From: Serratia marcescens | GTDB lineage: Bacteria > Pseudomonadota > Gammaproteobacteria > Enterobacterales > Enterobacteriaceae | Length of the DNA: 64,000 nucleotides | Assembly (NCBI RefSeq): GCF_029846115.1 | Contig: NZ_JARVZZ010000001.1 | Location: forward strand, 3,348,001-3,412,000 | Direction: 5' to 3' | Part shown: one piece after another, positions 1 to 7,198 of the stretch | How the letters are laid out: each line of letters starts with the position of its first letter | Position numbering within the stretch: the first letter of the stretch is position 1 | Made by a program: the position numbers and the translations under genes | The notes under the pieces: generated by a model | The model's database searches: none | Seen by the model: only the letters and a program-made list of their open reading frames with translations | What the model was told of the DNA's origin: nothing

Positions 1-2
1 AG

Positions 3-35
3 CCGCTTAACGTGGTGTCGTCGGTCAAGGGGTGA
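3..35 (+). CDS. possible 3' end of a gene entering from the left
   Basis: Frame 3 reads PLNVVSSVKG and then stops at TGA just before a strong hairpin, which is what the tail of a plus-strand gene would look like. Ten residues are too few to identify a family, and one of the other plus-strand frames also stays open here, so this is a guess from position. Confidence 0.3.
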   Translation, partial: PLNVVSSVKG

Positions 36-48
36 TGATTTAAGCGGG

Positions 49-83
49 AAATATTGGGCCAGAGAATCTCTGGCCCAATATTT
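49..83. terminator. bidirectional rho-independent terminator
   Basis: A near-perfect palindrome has arms AAATATTGGGCC (49-60) and GGCCCAATATTT (72-83), with AGAGA/TCTCT extending the stem inward. The A/T-rich outer arms supply a U-tract in both directions. It sits between the minus-strand small secreted gene and the possible plus-strand gene tail, so it probably ends both. Confidence 0.7.
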
Positions 84-107
84 AATACAACGAGTTTGAC
101 GTGCGCG

Positions 108-308
108 TTATTTCCCTTGGGTTGCCCACCATTTCGCTACGCAAGCATTGGGTGCCTGAATAGTTTTACCTTCTTTGGTGACATAAGGTACCGGTGAGTA
201 GATTCTTGAGCAGTAGCCTGCCGGGCGTTCGGTAGCATTAACGGTGAGAGGGAGGCTAACGGTGGTGGCTAAAATCGCTGTGAGCAGCATCAGATTTGAT
301 AACTTCAT
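108..308 (-). CDS. small secreted hypothetical protein
   Basis: This gene encodes about 66 residues with a clear N-terminal signal peptide: a Lys, a hydrophobic stretch LMLLTAILATTVSLPLTV and a likely cleavage after VNA. The mature part is about 40 residues, contains two cysteines that could form a periplasmic disulfide, and ends WWATQGK. I chose the second of two adjacent ATGs because AAGGA lies at better spacing from it. The gene is AT-richer than its neighbours. A terminator follows directly. I do not recognise the family and assign no function. Confidence 0.6.
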   Translation of the reverse strand: MKLSNLMLLTAILATTVSLPLTVNATERPAGYCSRIYSPVPYVTKEGKTIQAPNACVAKWWATQGK

Positions 309-537
309 CATTCTTCCTTAATTAATGAAAATAGAGTCCCATGCTTGCCGTTACACGACGAGCGCTAATGAGAGTATTAATTTGTTGGTATAACGTCTAC
401 GGCAGATTTCATTATGGATGCGCCCTGATTCATTGATTGATATTTATATTGAATATTTATATCAACATCTAAAAACAACATTTATTTTCCCGAACGCAAT
501 TGCTGTCTTTCATTGAAATAAATGTTCCAACAAGCGG

Positions 538-933
538 TTAGCTGGGCTCAAGGTAATGCTTCAGCGCCTGCAGATCGGCGTTCACCAGCCCGGCGTCGCG
601 GGCGAACAGCGCATCGTCCATATCCGGTTGGCGGAACAGGGTGAAGATCACCTCTGTGCCGCGCCGGTTGGCGAGCGCGCGCAGCGGCACGTAGACCACA
701 CCGCCGTCCGGCAGCGTCACCCAATGATCCAGCACGCCGAAGGCATTTGGCGCGCTGAAGCGAATGTGGATCCGCCCCTGCGGGGTGTCCGCCACCCAGT
801 CTTCATCTTCTCGCCGCAAGCTGTTGGCTAACCCTTTGGCCCACAAGGGGAAGTTTTTCGGCTGGCTGAGAAAGGCATACACCTCGTCACAAGGGTGGTT
901 GATGGTAACATGCAGCGTTTGTGCGCTCAGCAT
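538..933 (-). CDS. SRPBCC-family (START-like) protein
   Basis: This 131-residue soluble protein has the layout of the SRPBCC/polyketide-cyclase fold. It begins with the strand-helix pattern HVTINHPCDEVYAFLSQPKNFPLWA that opens many such domains, continues with beta-strand repeats around GRIHIRF and GVVYVPL, and ends with a long helix (ADLQALKHYL). The fold binds small hydrophobic ligands; the ligand here cannot be told from sequence. It lies 49 bases upstream of the minus-strand porin gene end and reads in the same direction, so the porin is upstream of it and cotranscription is possible. No membrane or secretion signal is visible. Confidence 0.75.
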   Translation of the reverse strand: MLSAQTLHVTINHPCDEVYAFLSQPKNFPLWAKGLANSLRREDEDWVADTPQGRIHIRFSAPNAFGVLDHWVTLPDGGVVYVPLRALANRRGTEVIFTLFRQPDMDDALFARDAGLVNADLQALKHYLEPS

Positions 934-982
934 CGTGGTTTCTCCGGTTGGCGGCGATACTTCAGTGTAGATCCCGCCGCGC

Positions 983-2221
983 TTAGAAGTAGTAACCGAT
1001 GTTCACGTTGGTGCGAAAATACCATTTATTGCTGCCGGAGGACTGGGTGCCGGTCCAGCCGGTGGCGTTTTCTACGCCGCCCCACGGGTTGGCGTTCTGC
1101 GCCCAGGTCAGATCCACCCACAGCATCACCGGCATGGCGAACACTTGTACCCCCAGCGTGTTCATTTTAGAGTCGGAGCCGCCGTGCCTGTCCTTCCAGA
1201 GCACGCTGTAATCGTTGTAGAACCGCAGCTTTTTCACCGGCCCCCAGGGCACGTCGACGTCGCGCGCCAGGTTGATGGCGGCGGTGGTGGCCTGCGACGG
1301 GATCAGATAGGCCGGCGTCAGGCCGTTGCCCCCCATCAGGATCACCGAATTGTTGGCCCCAGCCGGGCCTTTGGCATCGTAACCGTAGCGGATCACCTGG
1401 CCGGACAGATGCCAGGGATCGTAATTCACCAGCGTATGTAAACCCGCCGCCCAGAAGCTGCCGTTATCGCCGGTCGCCTGGTTATAGAGCCGCGAAGCCG
1501 CCAGCGAACCGCCGAGCTCATTGTCCCAGCCGCCCAGATGGAAAGCGCGCGTCAGCCGCAGGTTTACCTGATCGCGTTTTTCGTTGCGCTGCAGGTGCTG
1601 CGACGCAAAGTTGGTGTTTTTCAGGTCGTCGTAGCTGGCGACGTCGGGGGCATAACGCACGCCGGTCGGCATCATGCGCGGGTAGTAGGCGGCGTCGAAG
1701 GCCCAATCGTCATGCTGGTATTGGTATTTGGCGCCCAGCCCGGTGTTGACGCCGAAGCCGAGGTAAAACGGAATGCCGTACGACCAGCCGAACTGCGGGT
1801 AGGGCATCAGGCCGAACGGTTTGAACGGTGCGCCAAGCTGCACGGCGGAACGCTCAGACAGGTGGTAGCCGACATAGGCGCGATCGATGGCGTATTTGCG
1901 CCGATCCTGAAACCAGAATCCGCTATCGTAAAACGCGTCGTTTACCTGGCCGGCGGCATCGATGCGAAAGGCGTCAAAGCGTAAATGCGGAGGATTTCGA
2001 TAATTGCTGCTGTGCCAATCTTCATAGCGATAATTGGCGCGCAGCGCGCCGCCGATATCAATATTCTTTTTATTATCCTCGCTTTGCCAATGAATATGCG
2101 GAAATGCCGGGCGGCTTTTTTTTACCGGCGCCGCGGTGGCGGCAGCGTCGTTGGGCAATGCGACGGCAGCCGCATAACTCACTGGTGAAACAAGAAAAAA
2201 ACAAAGCGTAATCTTGCGCAT
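983..2221 (-). CDS. outer-membrane beta-barrel porin
   Basis: The predicted protein has about 412 residues. It starts with a signal peptide (MRKITLCFFLVSPVSYA) followed by an Ala/Pro-rich linker, then alternating amphipathic segments rich in Tyr, Trp and Phe. It ends in NVNIGYYF, the terminal aromatic residue used for Bam-mediated barrel assembly. The style (IDIGGALRANYRYEDW, AYVGYHLSERSAVQLGAPFKPFGLMPYP) resembles phosphate-selective or OprP-like porins, but no substrate can be assigned. I chose the internal ATG at 2221 rather than the upstream one because AGGGG lies seven bases before it and the signal peptide then begins normally. It may be cotranscribed with the SRPBCC gene. Confidence 0.8.
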   Translation of the reverse strand: MRKITLCFFLVSPVSYAAAVALPNDAAATAAPVKKSRPAFPHIHWQSEDNKKNIDIGGALRANYRYEDWHSSNYRNPPHLRFDAFRIDAAGQVNDAFYDSGFWFQDRRKYAIDRAYVGYHLSERSAVQLGAPFKPFGLMPYPQFGWSYGIPFYLGFGVNTGLGAKYQYQHDDWAFDAAYYPRMMPTGVRYAPDVASYDDLKNTNFASQHLQRNEKRDQVNLRLTRAFHLGGWDNELGGSLAASRLYNQATGDNGSFWAAGLHTLVNYDPWHLSGQVIRYGYDAKGPAGANNSVILMGGNGLTPAYLIPSQATTAAINLARDVDVPWGPVKKLRFYNDYSVLWKDRHGGSDSKMNTLGVQVFAMPVMLWVDLTWAQNANPWGGVENATGWTGTQSSGSNKWYFRTNVNIGYYF

Positions 2222-2557
2222 GCCTGGCCCCTGAAGCAAGTAGACTGTTTATTAAGGCGAGCGAGTTTCACCTGTGAACAAGGTGTTTACGCGCATCGGT
2301 TTTATATTTGAGACGATTTTATCGAGCGTTTCATATATTAAATTCAATGTCGGTTAATATATGAAGCTTTGTTTCTTGTTTAATGAAAAAACTATAATTC
2401 CGGTATTAAACAAGTCAAGAAATAAAAATGAGAGTTGACGAGCAATGCCGATTATTAGCTCGTCTTGGTCTGCGGGGGCGACACCAGGCAGGCTGAAATA
2501 ATAGTGTCATCAATGCCCGTTAGACTCGCGTCATCCTGGTATTACTGACTAAAAATC
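2222..2557. other. intergenic region between divergent porin and chemoreceptor genes
   Basis: This AT-rich stretch should hold the promoters of both divergent genes. It contains a 7-bp inverted repeat GACGAGC (2437-2443) / GCTCGTC (2458-2464). A GCCGATTA at 2447-2454 resembles the -10 of a FliA promoter, but the matching -35 is poor. No small gene was seen. Confidence 0.5.
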
Positions 2558-4180
2558 ATGAGCATAAAACTGACACTGGGCCGCAGGGTAAAATCTGCGG
2601 CGGCGCTGCCGCGCGCGTTTGGCTTCGGCCAGATCATGGGCTTATTAAGCGGCGTAATTTGCGTTATCGCGCTATTTTCTCTGCTGCAATTGTTTTCCAC
2701 CGTATTTATTTCCAATATTCTGCGCGACGCCAAGGTTAACCTGGTGGCGGGCGATGCGCTGCATCGCCAACAGGCGACGATGGATCGCGCCAGACTGTCT
2801 CTGCTGACGGCCAGCGACAGTCTGAACCGTGCGGGCATCTATTACCTGCAGGACAAAGCCACCGGCTCCGACGGCAGTTGGCACAGCCTGCTGGATGAGT
2901 CGTTGGCAGCGTTGCAGGCTTCAGCGCAGGCCTTCACCCAGTTCGAGCGTTTGAGCGCGGAGGCGCCCGAGGCGGCGGGCGCCCTGAAAGACAGCTATCG
3001 CCTGTTCTATGACGGCCTGAAAGAGCAGGCGCAGGGGTTACAGGACAACAGCATCGATGCGTTTTTCGCCGTGCCGATCCAGGCATTTCAGGCGGATTTC
3101 AACGAGAAGTATCTCGCTTACCAGGCGCTGAACGAACGGCGTGGCGATGACGTCAAGGTACGGCAATTGGCGGCGCTGGAGCAGGCGAGGACCTTTGCGC
3201 TCGGCGCGCTGGCCACGCTGGCGCTGATCGCCGTGGGGGTATGGTTCGGTGTTTCTCGTTGGGTGATCGCGCCGTTGCAGCGGGCGATCGCACACCTCAA
3301 CGTGCTGGCCGCCGGCGATCTTTCGCGGCCGCTGCCACCTGAGCGGGCGTTCAATCGTGAAATGCGTCAGTTGCAGACCAGCATGGGCCATATGCAGGGC
3401 GGTCTGCAGCGCCTGGTGAGCGAGGTGCGCGATGCGGCGAGCGGGATCCTGAACGGCGTCGAGCGGCTGGCGGACGGCAATCGACAGTTGACGGCGCAGT
3501 CGGCGAAGCAGGACGGCGAATTGCAGTTGGCGACCGAGCACGTACAGCAGTTGGCGGCGCGGGTGGAGGAAAACGGCCAATATGCGCAGCAGGCCAGCCA
3601 ACGAACCGAACAGGCCCGGCAGTGCGCCGGCGCCGGTGAACAGATGATGCAAACCGTCAATGTTTCGATGCAAGGGATCGTCAACCAATCGGCCGAGATG
3701 CGCGGCATCGTCGCGCTGATCGACAGCGTGGCGTTCCAGACCAATATTCTGGCGCTGAATGCGGCGATCGAGGCGGCGCACGCCGGCGTTCATGGCCGCG
3801 GCTTTGCCATCGTGGCCAAAGAGGTGGGCCTGTTAGCGCAAAAGAGCAGCCACTCGACGCGCGATATTCAGCAGTTGATCAACCGTTCGCTGCAGCAAAT
3901 CGATCAAGGTTCGCAGGCGGTGGATCTGCTGACGGGCAACCTGCGCCAGATTATCGATCTGGTGAACAAATGCAGCGCGTTGATGGGGGAAATCTCCCTG
4001 GCGTCGCTCAATCAGGGAGAGAGCATTCAAGACGTGACGGCGCGCATTGCGGCGCTGAACCAAGTGGCGCGGCAAACCGGCACGGTGGTAAGCGCGGTGA
4101 CCGAAGCTTCGCAGCTGTTGCAGGGCGAGTCGGAACGGTTAGAAAACGCAATGGCGCGCTTCAGGCTGCCTGCGCAATAA
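2558..4180 (+). CDS. methyl-accepting chemotaxis protein
   Basis: This 540-residue chemoreceptor has a first transmembrane helix near residues 28-48 (MGLLSGVICVIALFSLLQLF). A periplasmic four-helix-type sensor follows, then a second membrane segment near 216-235 (GALATLALIAVGVWFGV), a HAMP domain and a cytoplasmic coiled coil. The signalling hairpin is recognisable from about residue 393 (FQTNILALNAAIEAAHAG) to AIVAKEVGLLAQ. At the tip the usual EAARAGEQGRGF is EAAHAGVHGRGF, so the conserved Arg and Glu are His and Val. There is no C-terminal CheR/CheB-tethering pentapeptide. The ligand is unknown. It is a single gene with no chemotaxis neighbours. Confidence 0.9.
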   Translation: MSIKLTLGRRVKSAAALPRAFGFGQIMGLLSGVICVIALFSLLQLFSTVFISNILRDAKVNLVAGDALHRQQATMDRARLSLLTASDSLNRAGIYYLQDKATGSDGSWHSLLDESLAALQASAQAFTQFERLSAEAPEAAGALKDSYRLFYDGLKEQAQGLQDNSIDAFFAVPIQAFQADFNEKYLAYQALNERRGDDVKVRQLAALEQARTFALGALATLALIAVGVWFGVSRWVIAPLQRAIAHLNVLAAGDLSRPLPPERAFNREMRQLQTSMGHMQGGLQRLVSEVRDAASGILNGVERLADGNRQLTAQSAKQDGELQLATEHVQQLAARVEENGQYAQQASQRTEQARQCAGAGEQMMQTVNVSMQGIVNQSAEMRGIVALIDSVAFQTNILALNAAIEAAHAGVHGRGFAIVAKEVGLLAQKSSHSTRDIQQLINRSLQQIDQGSQAVDLLTGNLRQIIDLVNKCSALMGEISLASLNQGESIQDVTARIAALNQVARQTGTVVSAVTEASQLLQGESERLENAMARFRLPAQ

Positions 4181-4275
4181 ATAACCCTGACGCAGATTAA
4201 TGAATAATAAAGCTGCGCTTAACGTTATTTATTATTTTTCATACCCAGAGAAAGTTCTGCGGTTAAATAAAAGAA

Positions 4276-4312
4276 CAGGCCGGTGTTTATGGGTTAAAAA
4301 AACGCCGGCCTG
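4276..4312. terminator. hairpin between chemoreceptor and osmB ends
   Basis: CAGGCCGG (4276-4283) pairs with CCGGCCTG (4305-4312) around an A-rich loop. It lies between the convergent chemoreceptor and osmB genes. The minus-strand side faces T-rich sequence, so it can act for osmB and perhaps for the chemoreceptor. Confidence 0.5.
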
Positions 4313-4336
4313 CAGAGATTATTTTTGACGGGATGA

Positions 4337-4549
4337 TTAACGGCTGGTCTGGTGGCCGATAATGCCGCCGAGCGCTGCGCCGCCAAGGGTGCCCAGCGTG
4401 CTGCCGTCGGTCAGTACCGCGCCGCCGACGGCGCCCACGCCCGCGCCGATCGCCGTGTTGCGATCGCGATTGGACATATGTCCACATGCGGTAACGGAAA
4501 GCGTCGCCATCACCACCACCAATACACCTGCGGCACGTTTAATATTCAT
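4337..4549 (-). CDS. osmB: osmotically inducible lipoprotein OsmB
   Basis: This 70-residue protein has a lipoprotein signal peptide with the lipobox VTACG, then a Gly-zipper segment (IGAGVGAVGGAVL and LGTLGGAALGGIIG) and a short tail HQTSR. Size and pattern match OsmB, an envelope lipoprotein that in E. coli is induced by osmotic stress and in stationary phase. In-family start and length are normal. It stands alone, with a hairpin downstream and a separate upstream region shared with the divergent DUF427 gene. Confidence 0.9.
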   Translation of the reverse strand: MNIKRAAGVLVVVMATLSVTACGHMSNRDRNTAIGAGVGAVGGAVLTDGSTLGTLGGAALGGIIGHQTSR

Positions 4550-4780
4550 AATGAGTTCCTGGTAAATTGACTGATTAATGGATTAAAAATAATCCGATTA
4601 ATCCGCCGGTAGAAGTTGGGATGAATGTATTCCTCTGCAAGAAAATCGAACAGGTAAAAATTCTTAATTTTGCGGCGGTGAAAAGCGATTGCTCGCCGAA
4701 TGTGCGGCCGCCGATAAAATCGTGGGTCTATACTGGAAAGACGCCTCGCGGGGGGCGGGGCGCACACTCTGGAGGCCGCC

Positions 4781-5176
4781 ATGTCCGATCTCGTTTCCGC
4801 ATCCGGCAAACCGGTGAAAATCCCCGGCCCGGACCACCCGATCACCTTGACCCGTCATCCGGCGCGGGTTGTCGTGCGTGCCGCCGGGCAAACCCTGGCC
4901 GACAGCCGCAACGCGCTCATCCTGCAGGAAGCCACCTATCCGCCGGTGTTTTACTTTCCGCGTGAGGACGTGAATAGGGCGCTGTTGCAGAAAAATGAGC
5001 ACGTCAGCTACTGCCCTTATAAGGGTGACTGCAGTTATTTCTCCTGCGTGTTGAACGGCGAGCAGGGGGCCAATGTGGCCTGGAGCTATGAAATGCCCTA
5101 TAACGCCGTGCTGGCAATCAAGGATCATCTGGCATTTTATCCCGATAAAGTGGCGGAGATCCGTACCGAAGCGTGA
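4781..5176 (+). CDS. DUF427 domain protein
   Basis: The 131-residue protein matches the DUF427 pattern. It has the early segment HPARVVVRAAGQTLADSRNALILQEATYPPVFYFPREDV, then CPYKGDCSYFSC and a C-terminal NAVLAIKDHLAFYPDKV. These Cys/Tyr/Lys motifs typify this small beta-tent-like fold, whose biochemical role is not established. No signal peptide is present. It is monocistronic and precedes an Rrf2 regulator by about 130 bases on the same strand; there is no clear sign that they share a transcript. Confidence 0.8.
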   Translation: MSDLVSASGKPVKIPGPDHPITLTRHPARVVVRAAGQTLADSRNALILQEATYPPVFYFPREDVNRALLQKNEHVSYCPYKGDCSYFSCVLNGEQGANVAWSYEMPYNAVLAIKDHLAFYPDKVAEIRTEA

Positions 5177-5307
5177 GCCGCAGCGGGCATCGGGCGGGGG
5201 CAGGTTGACATTCTCATTATCCCTACTCATTATGTGTATTACCGGGAATTGATACGCTTTCCTTATGTTTTAATCCGACATAAACGAAACTCTGAGCAGG
5301 TGCCAAG

Positions 5308-5778
5308 GTGTCTACCTCTACGCGATTTGCCGTTGCCATCCACATTCTGACCAACATCACGCTGTGTCGCGGCCAGACGGTGCGTTCCGAAGATATCGCG
5401 CGCAGCGTCAACACCAACCCGACGGTGGTGCGCCGCATCCTCGGCGCACTGGCGGAGGCCGGGCTGACCTATTCACAGATGGGACAAGGTGGCGGGGCGC
5501 TGCTGGCGCGGCCGGCGGAAGCGATCTCGCTGCTGGACGTGTATCGCGCGGTAGAGGATCAACCGTATTTCATGCTGCACCGTGCCCGGCCTAACGATGC
5601 GTGCTATATCGGCCACGCCATTACCCCGGTGCTGGAGCAAGAGTTCGAGCGCGTTGGTCACGCGTTGGAAGCCAGCCTGGCGCAAACCAGCATCGCCGAA
5701 ATGGCCGGGCAGGTCGAGCGGCGCGCAGGCTATCCTTTTGTCCCTTGTTCACCGCAATATCAAGCGGATACGCAATAA
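5308..5778 (+). CDS. Rrf2-family transcriptional regulator
   Basis: This 156-residue regulator has an N-terminal winged helix-turn-helix typical of Rrf2 proteins (STRFAVAIHILTNI, DIARSVNTNPTVVRRILGALAEAGL) and the glycine-rich wing GQGGGALLARPAEAISLLDVYRAVE. It lacks the three-cysteine cluster that holds [2Fe-2S] in IscR and NsrR, with only C98 (DACYIGHAI) in that area. It therefore belongs with the YwnA/HypR-like members, some of which sense redox through a single cysteine. The start is GTG with an upstream purine-rich site. The target is unknown; it could act on the neighbouring DUF427 gene or on the inverted repeat upstream of acrZ. Confidence 0.85.
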   Translation: MSTSTRFAVAIHILTNITLCRGQTVRSEDIARSVNTNPTVVRRILGALAEAGLTYSQMGQGGGALLARPAEAISLLDVYRAVEDQPYFMLHRARPNDACYIGHAITPVLEQEFERVGHALEASLAQTSIAEMAGQVERRAGYPFVPCSPQYQADTQ

Positions 5779-5826
5779 AAAAACACGCCAATCCCTGCCT
5801 CGCGCAGAGCATTTTTTGCATTGCGT

Positions 5827-5851
5827 TAATGTAATTGTGTAAGTTACATTA
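5827..5851. promoter_or_regulatory. inverted-repeat operator candidate upstream of acrZ
   Basis: TAATGTAA (5827-5834) and TTACATTA (5844-5851) form a perfect 8-bp inverted repeat around a 9-base spacer. It lies just downstream of the Rrf2 gene and about 120 bases before acrZ. The binding protein is unknown; the adjacent Rrf2 regulator is one candidate. Confidence 0.5.
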
Positions 5852-5863
5852 GCTCGCATCAAG

Positions 5864-5879
5864 TGTGATGTAGCTCACG
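5864..5879 (+). promoter_or_regulatory. CRP-binding site candidate
   Basis: TGTGA-N6-TCACG sits inside a longer symmetric stretch (AAGTGTGA...TCACGTTT) and matches the CRP consensus TGTGA-N6-TCACA at nine of ten core positions. It lies 93 bases upstream of the acrZ start, which fits an activator site. Confidence 0.6.
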
Positions 5880-5914
5880 TTTTAGACTGCCTCCCCACGA
5901 TACTCAACCGATTG

Positions 5915-5936
5915 GCCGGAAACCTTTTCTTCCGGC
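5915..5936 (+). promoter_or_regulatory. hairpin in the acrZ leader
   Basis: GCCGGAA (5915-5921) pairs with TTCCGGC (5930-5936). It lies in the likely 5' leader of acrZ, 36 bases before the start codon. It could be a weak terminator or an mRNA stability element. Confidence 0.35.
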
Positions 5937-5971
5937 ACAGATTCGCTGTGCTTATAAACCAGGAGAGAACG

Positions 5972-6106
5972 ATGTTAGAAATGATTGAAAGCTTGGCCAC
6001 CGTGGTGGTCCTGGTGCCGGTAATGGTGGCCGTCTTGCTCGGCGCGATTTACGGCCTGGGTGAAGTGTTCAACGTCTTTTCCGCTATCGGCCGCAAAAAC
6101 GGCTGA
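5972..6106 (+). CDS. acrZ: AcrZ, small inner-membrane partner of the AcrB efflux pump
   Basis: The 44-residue product begins MLEMIESLATVVVLVPVMVA and continues through LGAIYGLGEVFN to IGRKNG. This closely matches E. coli AcrZ (formerly YbhT), especially the Pro in the helix and the segment IYGLGEVFN. AcrZ is a single bent transmembrane helix that lies along AcrB and alters export of some drugs. AGGAG precedes the ATG at good spacing. In E. coli the gene sits beside the mod molybdate genes; here no mod genes are near. Upstream are a CRP-like site and an inverted repeat. Confidence 0.9.
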   Translation: MLEMIESLATVVVLVPVMVAVLLGAIYGLGEVFNVFSAIGRKNG

Positions 6107-6189
6107 TGGCACGCCAGGGGGCGGCTCTCGTCCTCCGGCTCCCCCCGCATTTTCCTGCCCCATCCTTGTTCCCTGGCGTAAATCCCCCT

Positions 6190-7077
6190 CTAATCCCGAA
6201 AAAGCCGGGCGCTCAGCGTATCGATGAACACCCTGAGTTTCGGCGTCAGATGCTTGCTGGAAGGCCACAGAACTTTAAAGCTGCCGCTGTGGTGACAATG
6301 CTCGGACAAGATCGCTTGCAATCGCCCCTGTTCCCGCGCGCGCTTCACGGCAAAATCCGGCAAACAGGCAATGCCTTGGCCGCTTTCCGCCAGGTAAATC
6401 AGGGTATCGACGGTGTTGCAGACCAGCCGGGCATTGATCCCCTCGGCGAGCAGCTTTTCCCATCCGGCGATCGGCCAGGGTTCCACTTTGCCGGTCGAGG
6501 GAAATTTGTACAGCAGGCAGGCATGGCCTTGCAGTTCCGCCGGTTGATGCGGGATCCCCATCTGGCGCAAATAATCCGGCGAGGCCACCAGTTGCAGATG
6601 AAACGTGCCCAGCTGGCGGCTCATCAGCCGTGAATCCTCGGTCTCGCCGACGCGAACCACGGCATCAAAGCCGTCTTCGATGACATCGACCCGACGGTCG
6701 GAAAAATCGGTTTCCAGCTCAATCTCCGGGTAACGCCGGACAAATTCCGCCAGCACCGGATTCAACAGGCCGCCCACCTGCGGCAAACTGACGCGCAGCT
6801 TGCCGCGCGGCGCGCTGTGCGTATCGCTGATTTCCCGTTCCGCTGCCGCTAATTCCCCGAGAATACGCTGGCAGCGGAGCAGAAACAGCCGGCCTTCGGC
6901 GGTCAACGTCATGCTGCGCGTGCTGCGGTGGAACAGGCGTGCACCCAGCCGATTTTCCAGGCGGGCGATGCTTTTCCCCACCGCGGAAGCGGAAATGCCG
7001 AGCACGCGGCCGGCCTCAACGAAACTCAGCGTCTCGGCGGCCTGCACAAAGACGCTCACCCCAGACAGATTATCCAT
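6190..7077 (-). CDS. LysR-family transcriptional regulator
   Basis: This 295-residue protein has the N-terminal winged helix of the family (LSFVEAGRVLGISASAVGKSIARLENRLGARLFHRSTRSMTLT, first 55 residues). An effector-binding domain of two alpha/beta lobes follows (LRVSLPQVGGLLNPVLAEFVRRYPEIELE). It belongs to the CrgA/AaeR-like branch. It is divergent from the serine hydrolase-MFS pair with 121 bases between, so that pair is its likely target. The inverted repeat CGGAC-N6-GTCCG lies in this gap. The inducer is unknown. Confidence 0.88.
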   Translation of the reverse strand: MDNLSGVSVFVQAAETLSFVEAGRVLGISASAVGKSIARLENRLGARLFHRSTRSMTLTAEGRLFLLRCQRILGELAAAEREISDTHSAPRGKLRVSLPQVGGLLNPVLAEFVRRYPEIELETDFSDRRVDVIEDGFDAVVRVGETEDSRLMSRQLGTFHLQLVASPDYLRQMGIPHQPAELQGHACLLYKFPSTGKVEPWPIAGWEKLLAEGINARLVCNTVDTLIYLAESGQGIACLPDFAVKRAREQGRLQAILSEHCHHSGSFKVLWPSSKHLTPKLRVFIDTLSARLFRD

Positions 7078-7091
7078 TGCTTACCCCATTA

Positions 7092-7107
7092 CGGACGTGA
7101 ATGTCCG
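7092..7107. promoter_or_regulatory. candidate operator between divergent LysR and serine hydrolase genes
   Basis: CGGAC (7092-7096) and GTCCG (7103-7107) form an inverted repeat 15 bases before the LysR start. It is a plausible regulator site, though it does not follow the classic T-N11-A LysR box. Confidence 0.35.
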
Positions 7108-7198
7108 CTATGAAAGGAAATCTAGCCTGTTTTTCCGTTAATCGCCACGCTCTATGCTCGGTGGCGACAGCATGGGCTGACTACCTGGAGCAATAAAG

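Noticed and set aside
2428..2454. Possible FliA (sigma-28) promoter for the chemoreceptor
   Set aside because: The -10 GCCGATTA is good, but at the correct 11-base spacing the -35 (ATGAGAGT) matches TAAAGTTT at only three positions.
3038..3793. Long minus-strand frame inside the chemoreceptor gene
   Set aside because: It is the GC-rich shadow of the chemoreceptor, which has clear domain motifs; the reverse frame shows low-complexity Arg/Gln/His-rich sequence.
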